Assembly: GCF_011043775.1 (NCBI RefSeq)
Contig: NZ_JAAKXY010000006.1
Location: forward strand, 420,792-484,791
DNA length: 64,000 nucleotides
Origin: Natronolimnobius sp. AArcel1
Lineage (GTDB): Archaea; Halobacteriota; Halobacteria; Halobacteriales; Natrialbaceae
Direction: 5' to 3'
Made by a program: the position numbers and the translations under genes. Under the pieces are notes generated by a model. The model had not been told where the DNA came from. It saw only the letters and a list, made by a program, of their open reading frames with translations, and did not search any database. Positions 8,752 to 18,232 of this stretch are shown piece by piece. Position 1 is the stretch's first letter. Each line of letters starts with the position of its first letter.

Positions 8752-9867
8752 TTACTCTGTATCGTGACTGATGAAACTCGTTTTCCAGTTTGTCGGATCA
8801 TCGACTGCCCAGTCGTGCTCACCGAGCGTCCACGTGGTCTCATCGGCCATGAGCGGGCGGACCATCTGCGTCGTCGTTTCCGTAATCGGTGAGAGCGGCA
8901 GTGTGTTATCCGGAAGGAAGCCACGATTCATCAGCGTCTCGCGGGGGATCGACCCGCCGAGTGCGACGATCAGGTCGACACGTCGGTTGTACTGACACAC
9001 GGCAGCTAGAATGTGGTCAAGCACGGCTGTTTGCTCACCGTTGCGTGTGAGCACATCGAAGATGCTCGTCTTTGTGAGCCCGCCAGACGTTTGCGTGCCT
9101 GTGATAACTGCAGCAACGTCTTGCCCATCTACTGTCGCGAGATACGTCGAATACTCCCAGTTTGGATTTTGCAGCCGCCATCGCAGAAGTTGCTCGTCAC
9201 GGGGGACGTGAAACACGTCGGGCCTCGAGTCGTGATACAGCGACGTAAGCCGGTTAATTGGGGCCGTTTCGTGGCGCTCGAGCGTGACCGCTCTCTTTGT
9301 CTGTCCAAGCTGTGAGAGCGTTGATCGCGCGGCTGCGTAGCCGTTCGCAAGCGGTGTCGCTGCGCTTGCGGCTAATTCAACTGCTCGTCCAGTGCCGGCA
9401 GACCGAGCAACTGCACCGGGATTTTGCATTCGGTAGTACTGGTCTTTTTCAGCCACGATTCGCCAGCCGAGTTTCTTGTTGCCGGCTCGAGTTCTGCTGT
9501 TGGGATAGTTAAAACAGAGATCGGGTGCGCCCGTCTGATAGTCTGCAATCGCGGCTTCAGTCATTCGCGTGAACAGTCCCTGTCGACGATGATCCTCGTG
9601 GACCATCGTATCGCATGGTTGGAACGCGAGCAATGTTTCTCGGTCGGCTCGAATTGGAAGTGCGAAGAACGATCGAGCGCCGACGATCTCTCCGTCACCT
9701 TCCGCGAGATAGATCGGAACGTGGTCCGCGTAGGGATTGTTTCGGTACTTCCAGGCAAACCACTCGTCGTCCGGACGAGAGCCGAACACAGATTCGTACA
9801 GCGAGCAGTAGCCCTCGAGGTCGGTCGCGCGGAATCGTCGAATCGTATATGTGTCTGTTTCAGCCAT
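8752..9867 (-). CDS. GNAT-family N-acetyltransferase
   Basis: 371 aa. The N-terminal GNAT domain (residues 5-150) has a WFAWKYRNNPYADHVP stretch and the acetyl-CoA loop motif VHEDHRRQGLF (about residues 89-99). The second half is another degenerate acyltransferase-like fold with WRLQNPNWEYSTY near residue 228. A paralogue at 57700 shares both regions. Its start overlaps the stop of the upstream deacetylase gene by 8 nt (ATGGCTGA), so the two are translationally coupled. Inferred role: acetylation of an amino sugar or polymer exposed by the deacetylase. The real substrate is unknown. Confidence 0.85.
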   Translation of the reverse strand: MAETDTYTIRRFRATDLEGYCSLYESVFGSRPDDEWFAWKYRNNPYADHVPIYLAEGDGEIVGARSFFALPIRADRETLLAFQPCDTMVHEDHRRQGLFTRMTEAAIADYQTGAPDLCFNYPNSRTRAGNKKLGWRIVAEKDQYYRMQNPGAVARSAGTGRAVELAASAATPLANGYAAARSTLSQLGQTKRAVTLERHETAPINRLTSLYHDSRPDVFHVPRDEQLLRWRLQNPNWEYSTYLATVDGQDVAAVITGTQTSGGLTKTSIFDVLTRNGEQTAVLDHILAAVCQYNRRVDLIVALGGSIPRETLMNRGFLPDNTLPLSPITETTTQMVRPLMADETTWTLGEHDWAVDDPTNWKTSFISHDTE

Positions 9868-10795
9868 GGTGGGTCTCCAGTGTTCGCTGCGTGACGTCTG
9901 CCATCGTTTCGACGGTGATCCGTCCGCGGTCGCGTTGTTCGGCGATGTAGGAAATGACCGCCCGGAGGCGCTCGAAATCGTGCTCGTAGACGAGGTTGTT
10001 CGGATGGAGCCAGATATGAAAGAGGCCAGATTCCTCGGCTGCGGCGTCGATACCCATCTTTGCCTGTCTCACCGTTGGGTCTTCCTCGCCAACTCGCAAT
10101 GCGGCTTTTCGAGCGAGTCCCTCGAGTGAGTAGAGGTCGAACGAGGCGGGAATGTTGACGAGGCCGTATTCGTCCACAGTTGGGTCGACGAGTGGCGGCG
10201 GCGTGTCACCGGTGGTATAGGTTGCGAACTTTTTGGGGTGATACAACAGTGAGTCTTCGTATGCTCGTGGTGGTGAGACGCCGCGGTAGGCGCTAAATCC
10301 GTGTGCTGCGAGTTTCTCTCGAAAGCCAACGACGTTACGCGGAAAGACGAACGACGAACACGAGAGGCTGGTATCTCGAGCGAGTTCGGTACAGCGCTCG
10401 AGTTCAGCGTCGATAACCTCGGCATCGGTTCGGTCATCGTCGAACAGGACATGAGAGAACGAGTGACAGCCGATTTCGTGATCGACGCGTGCATTGTCAA
10501 CTGCATCGACGAGGTCTGGTGCGAACCAACGATCGCGGTCCGCACTGTCGGCCCCAGGATCTGAATCGAACCAGCCGGTCCCACCTGCAGGGTGGTCCAT
10601 GTGATCGCCGTCGCAATCCTCGAACAGAAGATGGCCGACTACAGCCCACGTTGCGGGAACTGAGTAGTGATCGAATAGGTCAATGATCAGTTTCCACGCG
10701 TGTCGGCTATTCTTGATTCGTCGCTTCGGGGGAAATCGCATATCGTGAAATCCCCAGGCAAGTTCAGAATCGAGAGAGACGACAACTGTGCCCAT
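9860..10795 (-). CDS. Polysaccharide deacetylase family protein (NodB-like)
   Basis: 311 aa. Family motifs seen: the N-terminal acidic motif appears as SLDSELAWGFHD (about residues 7-18), the metal-binding HxxxH as CHSFSH (about 113-118), and the C-terminal WLHPNN (about 270). It deacetylates N-acetylated sugars by family analogy. The paralogue at 48507 shares VPATWAVVGHL-type text. The start at 10795 is chosen because it gives MGTVVVSLDSE as in the paralogue, and a TTAACTAA box lies 34 nt upstream. A longer in-frame start at 10879 has no homologous N-terminus. It forms a two-gene operon with the GNAT gene. Confidence 0.88.
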   Translation of the reverse strand: MGTVVVSLDSELAWGFHDMRFPPKRRIKNSRHAWKLIIDLFDHYSVPATWAVVGHLLFEDCDGDHMDHPAGGTGWFDSDPGADSADRDRWFAPDLVDAVDNARVDHEIGCHSFSHVLFDDDRTDAEVIDAELERCTELARDTSLSCSSFVFPRNVVGFREKLAAHGFSAYRGVSPPRAYEDSLLYHPKKFATYTTGDTPPPLVDPTVDEYGLVNIPASFDLYSLEGLARKAALRVGEEDPTVRQAKMGIDAAAEESGLFHIWLHPNNLVYEHDFERLRAVISYIAEQRDRGRITVETMADVTQRTLETHHG

Positions 10796-11085
10796 ATCCG
10801 GAGGAAGCAGTTCCGAGTGATTAGTTAAGGTGATGCTTCCAATTCGAACGTCGACAGTTCGGGGAGGGTGAAGCTTCAATTCTCATAGTTTGGGACGAAA
10901 CAAGAACTGGTGAGATAAGCAACACATTTCTCAGCAGTCCAGACCAACTGTTTCTGTGAAAAATGTAGATGGAACACCATTATCCGTGATCAGGGTACTA
11001 ATTCACCGCATGCTCGAGAACTTCCTGCTAAAAGTCCGTCCAATGCGCCATAGGTCGACAGTCGATCGCCGTGGCGGGGGGCAGC

Positions 11086-11535
11086 TCACATCTTCACAAC
11101 GGTTGTATTACCAAAGATATCGCCGAGGCGCTGGTTGTTCTCCGTCGAGAGAATCAACACAATGGCGACGAGGACCGGTAGCAGCGCCGTACTCCCGAGG
11201 ATTTTCGTCACGTTGCGGACGATTGCACCACCGGTTGAACACTGGCGTCCCTCGAGCGTGACGACTCGAATCCCGAGTACCACCTTGCCGGGGGTCTGGC
11301 CCCACGCGGCTTCTGTCCCGCAGTAGTAGACAAAGAGAAAGCCGAGCCCGACGAGCGACCCGAGTCCCTCTGCAGCCTCGAGTGTCAATTCACTTGGCCC
11401 AAACACAGAGACCGTTGGGACCAACAGTGCGAGTAAGAGAATCGTCGCAATGATACCGTCAACGAGCCATGCGAGGCCACGAGCCAGCAATCCTGCGTGT
11501 CGGCGTCCGGAACCACGGGTGTCGTACCTGGCCAT
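11086..11535 (-). CDS. RDD family membrane protein
   Basis: 149 aa with three hydrophobic segments. RDD features: Arg-Asp pattern in LARGLAWLVDG (about residues 17-27), TPGKVVLGIRVV after segment two (about 81-92), and NQRLGDIFGNTTVV at the C-terminus. The family function is unclear; some members act as transporters or accessory proteins. The start is placed at ATG 11535 (MARYDT), with a TTTATGG box about 30 nt upstream. It stands alone between the deacetylase unit and the divergent phosphodiesterase-like gene. Confidence 0.85.
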   Translation of the reverse strand: MARYDTRGSGRRHAGLLARGLAWLVDGIIATILLLALLVPTVSVFGPSELTLEAAEGLGSLVGLGFLFVYYCGTEAAWGQTPGKVVLGIRVVTLEGRQCSTGGAIVRNVTKILGSTALLPVLVAIVLILSTENNQRLGDIFGNTTVVKM

Positions 11536-11682
11536 ACCGCTACTGGTCAACGGATTCCATAAAGTGGCATGGATTCATTTCTGCTGGCGAAACATGTGAC
11601 TGACAGTCTCACGGAAACACAGCATAGACTCGTCTGCGCGACTCAGCGCCGAAGGGAGTGGATTCGACCGATAACCGCACGC

Positions 11683-11692
11683 ATAACCAAGG
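11683..11692 (+). promoter_or_regulatory. ATAACCAAGG, degenerate glycan-cluster element
   Basis: ATAACCAAGG lies 34 nt before the ATG at 11717. It differs by one internal base from the ATAACAA core and has the same spacing as the other copies. Confidence 0.35.
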
Positions 11693-11716
11693 GCTGAGCT
11701 GGTACAGACACAGTCG

Positions 11717-13330
11717 ATGGACGACGGAACCTCCTTACAAACGCTGCTCGTCGGCGTCGACGCCGCGTGCGATCGGGTGCTCGCACCGATGTTCGACGAC
11801 GACGAGCTGCCGACAATCGAGTCGATCTACGAGCAGGGGGTCAGTACCCCCCTCGAGTCACAGATTCCACCCTGGACGGCGTCTGCGTGGCCCTCTCTCT
11901 ACACGGGGAAGAACCCCGGTAAACACGGTGTCTTCGGCTTTCTCTCGTTCGACGGCTACGACTGGGATGTCGTCAACGCAAGCGACGTGCGCGAACGAGC
12001 GATCTGGGAACTGCTCGACGAACACGATATGACGAGCGTCGTCGTCAACGTTCCCGTTACCCATCCCGCTCGAGCGTTCGACGGTGCGTTGATCCCCGGC
12101 TATACCGCCCCAGAAGACCCAGAGTGCCATCCAGCCGGCCTGCTCGAGGAGGTTCGCGAGGAAATCGGCGAGTATCGCGTCTATCCCGACGAGGAGGCCG
12201 ACGACCTCGGCAACGCCTACAGTGAGTGTGCGCGCATGCGCGGAGAGGCGTTTCGCTATCTTGCCGACGAGTACGACCCCGAGTTCGGTTTTATTGAATT
12301 TCAGGGGACGGACTCGATTTTCCACAAAGAGCCCGACAACGACGCGGCGATCCGCCAGATCTATCGCGAGGTCGACCGCCAACTCGAGGAGATTCTCGAG
12401 ACCCACGATCCGGACACCGTCATCATCGCCAGCGATCACGGGATGGGGCCCTACGAGGGCCAGGAGTTCCGCGTCAACGAGTATCTTCGCCGCGAGGGCT
12501 TCGTCGAGACGGAAAACGGCGGTGACGGCATGCCGACGTGGGCGACGGTCCGAGACGGGGCGCTCAAAGAAGGGACAGACGAGACGACACACAATCCGGG
12601 CGTTGCCGAACGCGCGATGGCGAGTGCGGCCCGCGTTGGGCTCACCAGCCAGCGTATCGGTGCCGTCCTCGAGCGTCTTGGCATCGATGACCTCGTCGCA
12701 TCGCACGCACCGGCTAGTCTGGTCAGTGCGGGTGCAACACAGGTTTCCTTCCCTGACTCAAGGGCGTACGTCCGCTCGCGCATCGAACTCGGCGTTCGGC
12801 TCAATCTCGAGGGACGGGAACCGAACGGCGTGGTCCCGCAAGCGGAGTACGAAACTGTGAGGACGCACATCATCGATGCCTTGCGCTCTGCGCGAACACC
12901 GGACGGGGAGCCTGTGTTCGAAACGGTTCGCCCGCGCGAGGAGTACTTCCATGGCCCCGAAGCCGAACACGCCGTCGACATCGTCACGATCCCCGCGGAC
13001 TTCGAACACTTCATTTCGGCGACGCTGCGAGAGGAACAGTTCGGGCCGCCGACCGAGCCCTGGAATCACAAACTGCAAGGGACGTTCGCTGCGCGTGGCA
13101 CCGCGATCAATCAGGCACGCGGCCTCGAGGACGCACATCTCTTTGATGTCGCACCGACCGTCCTCGCCTCACTCGGTGTGCCGATCGACGAGCAGATGGA
13201 CGGCCAGGCGCTTCCCTGTGTTGAGTCCTCAGGAGTACAATCCTATTCTCGACGTGGAGAGACCGACACTGTCGATACCGCCGATGCAGCCGTCGAAGAC
13301 CGACTCGCAGATCTTGGCTATCTCGAGTAA
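11717..13330 (+). CDS. Alkaline-phosphatase-superfamily phosphodiesterase/nucleotide pyrophosphatase-like protein
   Basis: 537 aa. Superfamily signatures: first metal Asp in LLVGVDAACDR (about residues 10-20), the nucleophile region PPWTASAWPSLYTG followed by NPGKHGVFGF (about 52-77), and the second metal pair in SDHGMGPYEGQ (about 238-248). The C-terminus ends VEDRLADLGYLE, the same ending as the protein at 49855, its paralogue (VEDRLKGLGYME). No signal peptide is visible, so it is probably cytoplasmic. Substrates of haloarchaeal members are unknown. Position in the glycan arm suggests cleavage of a phosphodiester or activated sugar (inference). Codon use matches the neighbours. Confidence 0.85.
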   Translation: MDDGTSLQTLLVGVDAACDRVLAPMFDDDELPTIESIYEQGVSTPLESQIPPWTASAWPSLYTGKNPGKHGVFGFLSFDGYDWDVVNASDVRERAIWELLDEHDMTSVVVNVPVTHPARAFDGALIPGYTAPEDPECHPAGLLEEVREEIGEYRVYPDEEADDLGNAYSECARMRGEAFRYLADEYDPEFGFIEFQGTDSIFHKEPDNDAAIRQIYREVDRQLEEILETHDPDTVIIASDHGMGPYEGQEFRVNEYLRREGFVETENGGDGMPTWATVRDGALKEGTDETTHNPGVAERAMASAARVGLTSQRIGAVLERLGIDDLVASHAPASLVSAGATQVSFPDSRAYVRSRIELGVRLNLEGREPNGVVPQAEYETVRTHIIDALRSARTPDGEPVFETVRPREEYFHGPEAEHAVDIVTIPADFEHFISATLREEQFGPPTEPWNHKLQGTFAARGTAINQARGLEDAHLFDVAPTVLASLGVPIDEQMDGQALPCVESSGVQSYSRRGETDTVDTADAAVEDRLADLGYLE

Positions 13331-13351
13331 TTCCACGTGTTAGTCACATCG

Positions 13352-13366
13352 TTGTCGTTTTGTTTC
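13352..13366 (+). terminator. T-rich stretch after the phosphodiesterase-like gene
   Basis: TTGTCGTTTTGTTTC about 20-35 nt after the stop codon. Archaeal termination commonly uses T-rich tracts. No hairpin is present, so this is tentative. Confidence 0.3.
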
Positions 13367-13493
13367 ACTCCGCAAAGACCGAAACACCGATTGGAGTGGG
13401 GCGGGCACTGGCAGACGAACAGATGACTCGCTGTGGCGTGACTGGCTGTCGACACCGAGTTATCCGACAGTCCACAACGGTGGTGACCGAACC

Positions 13494-14687
13494 GTGACCG
13501 ACCGGAGCGCTGGGGAGGCAAACGCGGACGCGGACGCAACCGCGACCAGTATTGCACTCGCAGATGCCATCGACGTCTACCTCGAGCGAAAAGCGCTCGG
13601 CGACGGCGATCCGGAAACGGCTGGCGTCGGGACGTACGCGGCCAAAGCCGGCTCGATACTGGGCCGATTCGCCGAATGGCTCGAGCACGAATTCGACGTC
13701 CGAGCGATTGCTGACCTCTCGGCGGACCACATGCGCGCATATGCCCTCGAGTTGGGCGAGCGCGCTGACCGTGGTGAGTACACAACGTCGACGGTCCACA
13801 CCTACTACGCCGTCGTCCGAGCGTTCTTTTCGTGGTGCGTTCGCGGCGGCATCGTTGCTGACAACCCCGCCGCAGCGGACCACGCCGAAGCCGCACTACC
13901 GAGTGCACATTCAGAAACTGGCGATAACGCACAGACTGACCGCTGGAGCGCGGCCCAGCGCCGACAACTCGAGGCTTACGTCCGAACGCGCTCGCTCGAC
14001 GCAGATCGCGAACGACTCGAGCGCGACGAACGCCGCACGCGACTGCGCGAGTACGCGATGGTAGCCCTGCTCGCACACTCGCCCGTCCGAGGGTCGGAAC
14101 TGTTTCGCGTCCCCGAAGATGATCGCCGGACGGGGGCAACCTGGGACGATGTCGACTTCTATGCGGGGACGATTCGCGTCCTCGGCAAGTCCCAGCGCTA
14201 CGAGGACGTGACCTTATTCGGACCTGCTCGAACGCCGCTTCGCCGATACGGCGTCGTCCTCGATCCACCGTCGAACGACTGGCCGCTGTTTCCAACTCGT
14301 CACGCACCGTCGATTGCCCGTCAAGTCAGAGAAACACTTAGACAGCGCGGCCACGATGACGACGAAATTGAGGCGCTCCTCGAGGAGCACACGGCAACGG
14401 AACTTGCCCGTGAACGCGCCATTGCGCCCCCAGCGATCACGACCGAAGGCGCGCGCTCAGTTCTCAAACGGCTCTGCTCGGATGCCGGCCTCGAGGTTGA
14501 CGGCGATTACCTGACGCCTCGAGGCGTTCGGAGTGATCGCGTGACTGACGACCATCGACGTGAGTCGTCGGGTTCGAAACCGATGCTTCGGGCCGCCCTC
14601 ACCGAGCGGTCGATTGCAGTCCGTCACGAAGACGATTCGATCGTTACCGTCGAACCGACGGATCGCTCCTCGAGTGACGAGACGTAG
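13494..14687 (+). CDS. Tyrosine recombinase-like protein, catalytic residues degenerate
   Basis: 397 aa starting at GTG. The N-terminal half (about residues 15-130) has the SAM-like core-binding fold of XerC/D-type recombinases: IDVYLERKAL, then TVHTYYAVVRAFFSWCV. The C-terminal half keeps the first catalytic Arg region (HSPVRGSELFRV, about residues 198-209) and a beta-hairpin (TIRVLGKSQRYEDV). The usual HxLRH box appears only as LTPRGVRSDR, and no Tyr follows it: the last 50 residues contain no tyrosine. By family knowledge this should not cut DNA, so it may be a decayed integrase or a DNA-binding relic with another use. It lies at the border between the glycan arm and the antiporter operon. 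Confidence 0.75.
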   Translation: MTDRSAGEANADADATATSIALADAIDVYLERKALGDGDPETAGVGTYAAKAGSILGRFAEWLEHEFDVRAIADLSADHMRAYALELGERADRGEYTTSTVHTYYAVVRAFFSWCVRGGIVADNPAAADHAEAALPSAHSETGDNAQTDRWSAAQRRQLEAYVRTRSLDADRERLERDERRTRLREYAMVALLAHSPVRGSELFRVPEDDRRTGATWDDVDFYAGTIRVLGKSQRYEDVTLFGPARTPLRRYGVVLDPPSNDWPLFPTRHAPSIARQVRETLRQRGHDDDEIEALLEEHTATELARERAIAPPAITTEGARSVLKRLCSDAGLEVDGDYLTPRGVRSDRVTDDHRRESSGSKPMLRAALTERSIAVRHEDDSIVTVEPTDRSSSDET

Positions 14688-14800
14688 TCCCCTGTCGCTT
14701 TTCGGCACTTACTAAATCGATCCAGAGGCTTCTCGAGCGAGAACGTCCGCCTATCGCTCAACCGCAACTCGGACACGCAGCAAAAAGTGGGGAGTGGTGC

Positions 14801-16267
14801 TTAGACCAGACGGGAGACAGCGGCATCGAGGAACGTCTGGATCTCAGCGGAGACGAACCCGAGCGTGAGGCCAAGTCCGGCACCGATGACCAGGATCATC
14901 ACCATGCCGTAGGTGATCGCAGTCGGATCGACGTCCTCCCCATCGAATGGGTGGAAGTAGATCCGGTTGAGGAACGGGAGGATATACCCCGCCGACAGCA
15001 GCGTGCTGCCGAGGACGAGCGCCGAGATAATCCACAGTCCTTCCTCGAAGGCACCGAGTGCGATGTACCACTTGCCGACGAACCCGACTGTCGGCGGCAG
15101 TCCAATCATCGCAATCCCGAGTGCGGCAAACGCACCCGCCATAATCGGCGCTCGTTTTGCGAGGCCGGCGTACTCATCGACAGTCCGGATACCGCCGAAT
15201 CGCAGGGCGAACATCCCTGCAAGCAGGAACAGCGAGGCTTTGACGATGCCGTGGCCGAACAGCTGTAACATCGAGCCGAACATCGCGGTTTCGTTCGCGA
15301 CGGCGATGCCGATGAGGATGAGCCCGAACTGCGACACCGTCGAGTACGCGAGGACGAGTTTGATGTGATCCTGCAGCAGTGCGAAGAAGCTCCCCGCAAA
15401 GAGACTTAGCAAGGCACCGACGAGCAACAACTGCGAAATCATCGGGTTCACCTCGAGGAACTCGGGGGTGAAGACGGTGAAGATGATTCGCGCGAACGCA
15501 TACACGGCAACGGCGGGCATCAACGCAGAGATGACGGCACTGATGCCGTCAGGCGCGGAGGCGTGTGCGTCCGCCAGCCAGGTGTGAACCGGGAACAGTG
15601 CGATCTTGATCGCGAGGCCGACGCCCATCAGCACGAACGCGGTGATGACGACGGGGTCGTCGTAGCCCGCCACCGCGAGTTGCGTAGCGAGGTCGTGCAT
15701 GTTCAGCGTGCCCGTCGCAGACAGCGCGAGTGCAACGCCCAGCAGATAGAACGAGGCACCGACTGTGCCGACCAGCAGGTACTTGAACGCCGCGTAAGTC
15801 GACCAGCGGTACTTCGAGGACGAAACCAGGGCGTACGACGAAATCGCCATAATCTCGAGGAAGACGTAGAGATTGAAGATGTCGCCCGTGATGATGACGC
15901 CGAGCATCCCGCCGGTGAGCAACAGGAAGCCCGCGTAGAAGGAGTTCCCACGCGGACCGCCGACTCGAGTGTAGGTGAGCACGCCGAGTGCAATCCCGAG
16001 TGTCAGGATGACGACGAGCATCGAGAACTCATCAGCGTAGAGTTCGATCCCGTAGGGCCACTCGATTGCGCCGAGCGTGTACTCGACCGGGCCGTTCGTG
16101 TAGATATCCCAGGTCAGTACGGCAGCGAGGGCGAACGTCGTCGCGACGATACTTGTCGCAATCCCCCAGCCGACGCGGTCCCAGCGAAGGCTCGCCGCAA
16201 TCGGAATCGCCGCCATTAGCAGTGGCAAGAGAACAATTGCTCCCGCAAGCCACTCGTATTCAGCCAC
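14801..16267 (-). CDS. mrpD: Mrp antiporter subunit D-like protein (third D-type subunit)
   Basis: 488 aa starting at GTG, with about 14 membrane segments. It is a Proton_antipo_M (NuoN/MrpD) family member with the conserved Glu in segment 5 (FLEIMAISSYALVS, E138) and Lys in segment 7 (KIALFPVHTWL, K221). Of the three large subunits it is the most typical MrpD. It is the last gene of the Mrp operon. Its start overlaps the stop of the small upstream frame by 8 nt. Role: part of the multi-subunit Na+(K+)/H+ antiporter that exports Na+ using the proton gradient. Confidence 0.93.
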   Translation of the reverse strand: MAEYEWLAGAIVLLPLLMAAIPIAASLRWDRVGWGIATSIVATTFALAAVLTWDIYTNGPVEYTLGAIEWPYGIELYADEFSMLVVILTLGIALGVLTYTRVGGPRGNSFYAGFLLLTGGMLGVIITGDIFNLYVFLEIMAISSYALVSSSKYRWSTYAAFKYLLVGTVGASFYLLGVALALSATGTLNMHDLATQLAVAGYDDPVVITAFVLMGVGLAIKIALFPVHTWLADAHASAPDGISAVISALMPAVAVYAFARIIFTVFTPEFLEVNPMISQLLLVGALLSLFAGSFFALLQDHIKLVLAYSTVSQFGLILIGIAVANETAMFGSMLQLFGHGIVKASLFLLAGMFALRFGGIRTVDEYAGLAKRAPIMAGAFAALGIAMIGLPPTVGFVGKWYIALGAFEEGLWIISALVLGSTLLSAGYILPFLNRIYFHPFDGEDVDPTAITYGMVMILVIGAGLGLTLGFVSAEIQTFLDAAVSRLV

Positions 16268-16394
16268 GGATGACCACCTCCACTGTGGCCGTGCCAGTCA
16301 CGCCGGCGGCGCCGACGACACCTCGGTCGTCCTCGCTATCCGCCACGCCAGTCCGTCTCGAGGTCGTTGCCGTAGAGTAGGTGTGTCCTTTCAT
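16260..16394 (-). CDS. Small 44-aa protein inside the Mrp operon
   Basis: An ATG lies 2 nt after the upstream TGA (TGACCATG), and the stop overlaps the downstream GTG start by 8 nt (GTGGCTGA). The overlap type equals that at other junctions of this operon, which supports translation. The product starts MKGHTYSTATTSRRTG and ends VEVVIRG. It has no membrane segment and no recognised family. It could equally be spacer filled by a chance open frame. Confidence 0.45.
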   Translation of the reverse strand: MKGHTYSTATTSRRTGVADSEDDRGVVGAAGVTGTATVEVVIRG

Positions 16395-16396
16395 GG

Positions 16397-18232
16397 TCAG
16401 TTGACAAAGAGGGCAAGTGTGAGCACAAGCGTGAGCACGCCGGCTGCGACGTAGACCGTCCAGCCGATACCGAGTTTGCCACCGGTTTTACCGGGTGTTT
16501 GTCGCAACCGCTGGTCGTAACGGTCGTGCCAGCGTTCAGGCAGTGCGTTTCGAATCGCCGTGCTTGGGTCGTGTGCCGTTCGGACGAGGCTCCAGCCGGT
16601 CGCAACCACGAGATCGTTGACGCGGTTGTAGAACCCGCCGATGCCACCCGAAATCGAACGCGTTCCGTAGAACGCCGCCGGATCAGCGATCTGGTCGACG
16701 TCAAAGCCGCCGTGGAGGCGGTCGATGATCGGCCGTCCGAGGACGAAGATGGCGATCCCACCACCGGCCAGATAGCCGGCTTTCAGCAGGTGATCGAACG
16801 AGTAGGGGTGAAGCTCGAGTTCGCCGGCCATTGGCAGGTACGGCACCAGCGCCTGGTAGTAGACGCCAAAGAAGATACAGGCGGCGGCGACGGCGCCTGC
16901 GACAACTGCGTGGCCGCGGTTCGCGTCGGGCATCTCGATCGGATCTCCGTAGAGGAAGGCGTAGTAGCCGAATTTGATGAACGACGCGAACGTGCCCATG
17001 CTGCCGAGGACGATCATCCAGAACAGGATGTCGATCGAGAAGTCCCCGAAGATGACGAGATCAGAGGCGAAGTCGTAGTCGGCGGCGTCCATCACCATCC
17101 CCTTGCTGATGAAGCCGTTGAAGCCAGGAACGCCACTAATCGACATCGCGCCGACGAGGAAGACGACCAGTGCGATTGGCGCGGAGGTGCCGATCGCACC
17201 GAAGTTGTCGAGTCGCTCCTCTTTGAGTTTGAGGATCAGGATGCCGGCAGCCATGAACAACAGCCCCTTGTAGAGGATGTGGTTGAACAGGTGGGCGAAC
17301 GCGCCAGCGACGCCAAGTGCGGACCCAACACCGATCCCGGCGAGCATGATCCCAACCTGTGACTGAATGTGATACGACAGCAGTCGGCGCATATCCTTCT
17401 GAGCCAGCGCGAAACTCGCGCCGTAGATTGCCATTGCTGCGCCGACGAACGCGAGAATTGCGTTCCCCTCTGGGAACGCACGGTAGGCCGCATACACTGC
17501 CGACTTCGTCGTGTAACACGCGAGGAACACCGATGTCGCGACGTGCGGTTTGGGGTAGGTGTCCGGCAGCCAGGCGTGCAGCCCGATCATTGCCGTATTA
17601 ACACCGATTCCGAGACCAGCCAGTACCGCAGCCAGCGTGAACGTCATGCCGGCAGCCGTAATTTCGATACTGCCGACGATCCCGGTTTCGTCGAAGTGCA
17701 AGGCAGTCGGCTCGAGGCCGGTCGAAAGCAAGTACAGGACAATCCCGCCCATTAAGAGACTGCCACCGATACCGTGGGCAATCGCGTAGCGATAGCCCGC
17801 TCGGACGGCGGTTCCGCCGGAGAGCCAGACGAAGATCGTACTGGCGATGGCCATGATCTCCCAGCCGATGATTAAGCCGAGCCAGTCACCGACGGTGACG
17901 GTCCACAGTGAGGCGGTAACGTAGGCGAGTCCCCACAGCAGGTGGCGTCGGCCGGTGTCAGCGAAGTAGGCGTACGCGACTGCGGAGGCACCGAATGCGC
18001 CGAAGATAATCGCCATCAGGCGCGTGAACGAATCGACCTGAACGGTGATTATCTCGAGACCCATGAACATGTACGTCGGGCCGGTTCCCTCGGGGACGAG
18101 CAGTGCCCAGGCGACGACGGCAACGAGCGACAGCGTCGCGACGGCGTGGGAGAGTCGCCGAGAGAGCAGTGGCACGAGCAGTGCGCCAATGGCGACGATC
18201 AGGGCTGGCTGAATCGAGAGCAACTCGTTCAT
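16397..18232 (-). CDS. Mrp antiporter subunit D-like protein (second D-type subunit)
   Basis: 611 aa, Proton_antipo_M family, about 14 membrane segments plus a C-terminal extension of some 120 residues with further membrane segments, closer in size to MrpA/NuoL. The segment-5 Glu is present (GWEIMAIAS, E125). At the segment-7 position, where relatives have K...P.HxWLP, this protein has NTAMIGLHAWLP: the usual Lys is Asn (N212) and the Pro is Gly, while a Lys sits at 243 (TTKSAVY). The start overlaps the preceding stop by 1 nt (TAATG). Probably a structural or altered proton-path subunit of the antiporter (inference). Confidence 0.9.
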   Translation of the reverse strand: MNELLSIQPALIVAIGALLVPLLSRRLSHAVATLSLVAVVAWALLVPEGTGPTYMFMGLEIITVQVDSFTRLMAIIFGAFGASAVAYAYFADTGRRHLLWGLAYVTASLWTVTVGDWLGLIIGWEIMAIASTIFVWLSGGTAVRAGYRYAIAHGIGGSLLMGGIVLYLLSTGLEPTALHFDETGIVGSIEITAAGMTFTLAAVLAGLGIGVNTAMIGLHAWLPDTYPKPHVATSVFLACYTTKSAVYAAYRAFPEGNAILAFVGAAMAIYGASFALAQKDMRRLLSYHIQSQVGIMLAGIGVGSALGVAGAFAHLFNHILYKGLLFMAAGILILKLKEERLDNFGAIGTSAPIALVVFLVGAMSISGVPGFNGFISKGMVMDAADYDFASDLVIFGDFSIDILFWMIVLGSMGTFASFIKFGYYAFLYGDPIEMPDANRGHAVVAGAVAAACIFFGVYYQALVPYLPMAGELELHPYSFDHLLKAGYLAGGGIAIFVLGRPIIDRLHGGFDVDQIADPAAFYGTRSISGGIGGFYNRVNDLVVATGWSLVRTAHDPSTAIRNALPERWHDRYDQRLRQTPGKTGGKLGIGWTVYVAAGVLTLVLTLALFVN

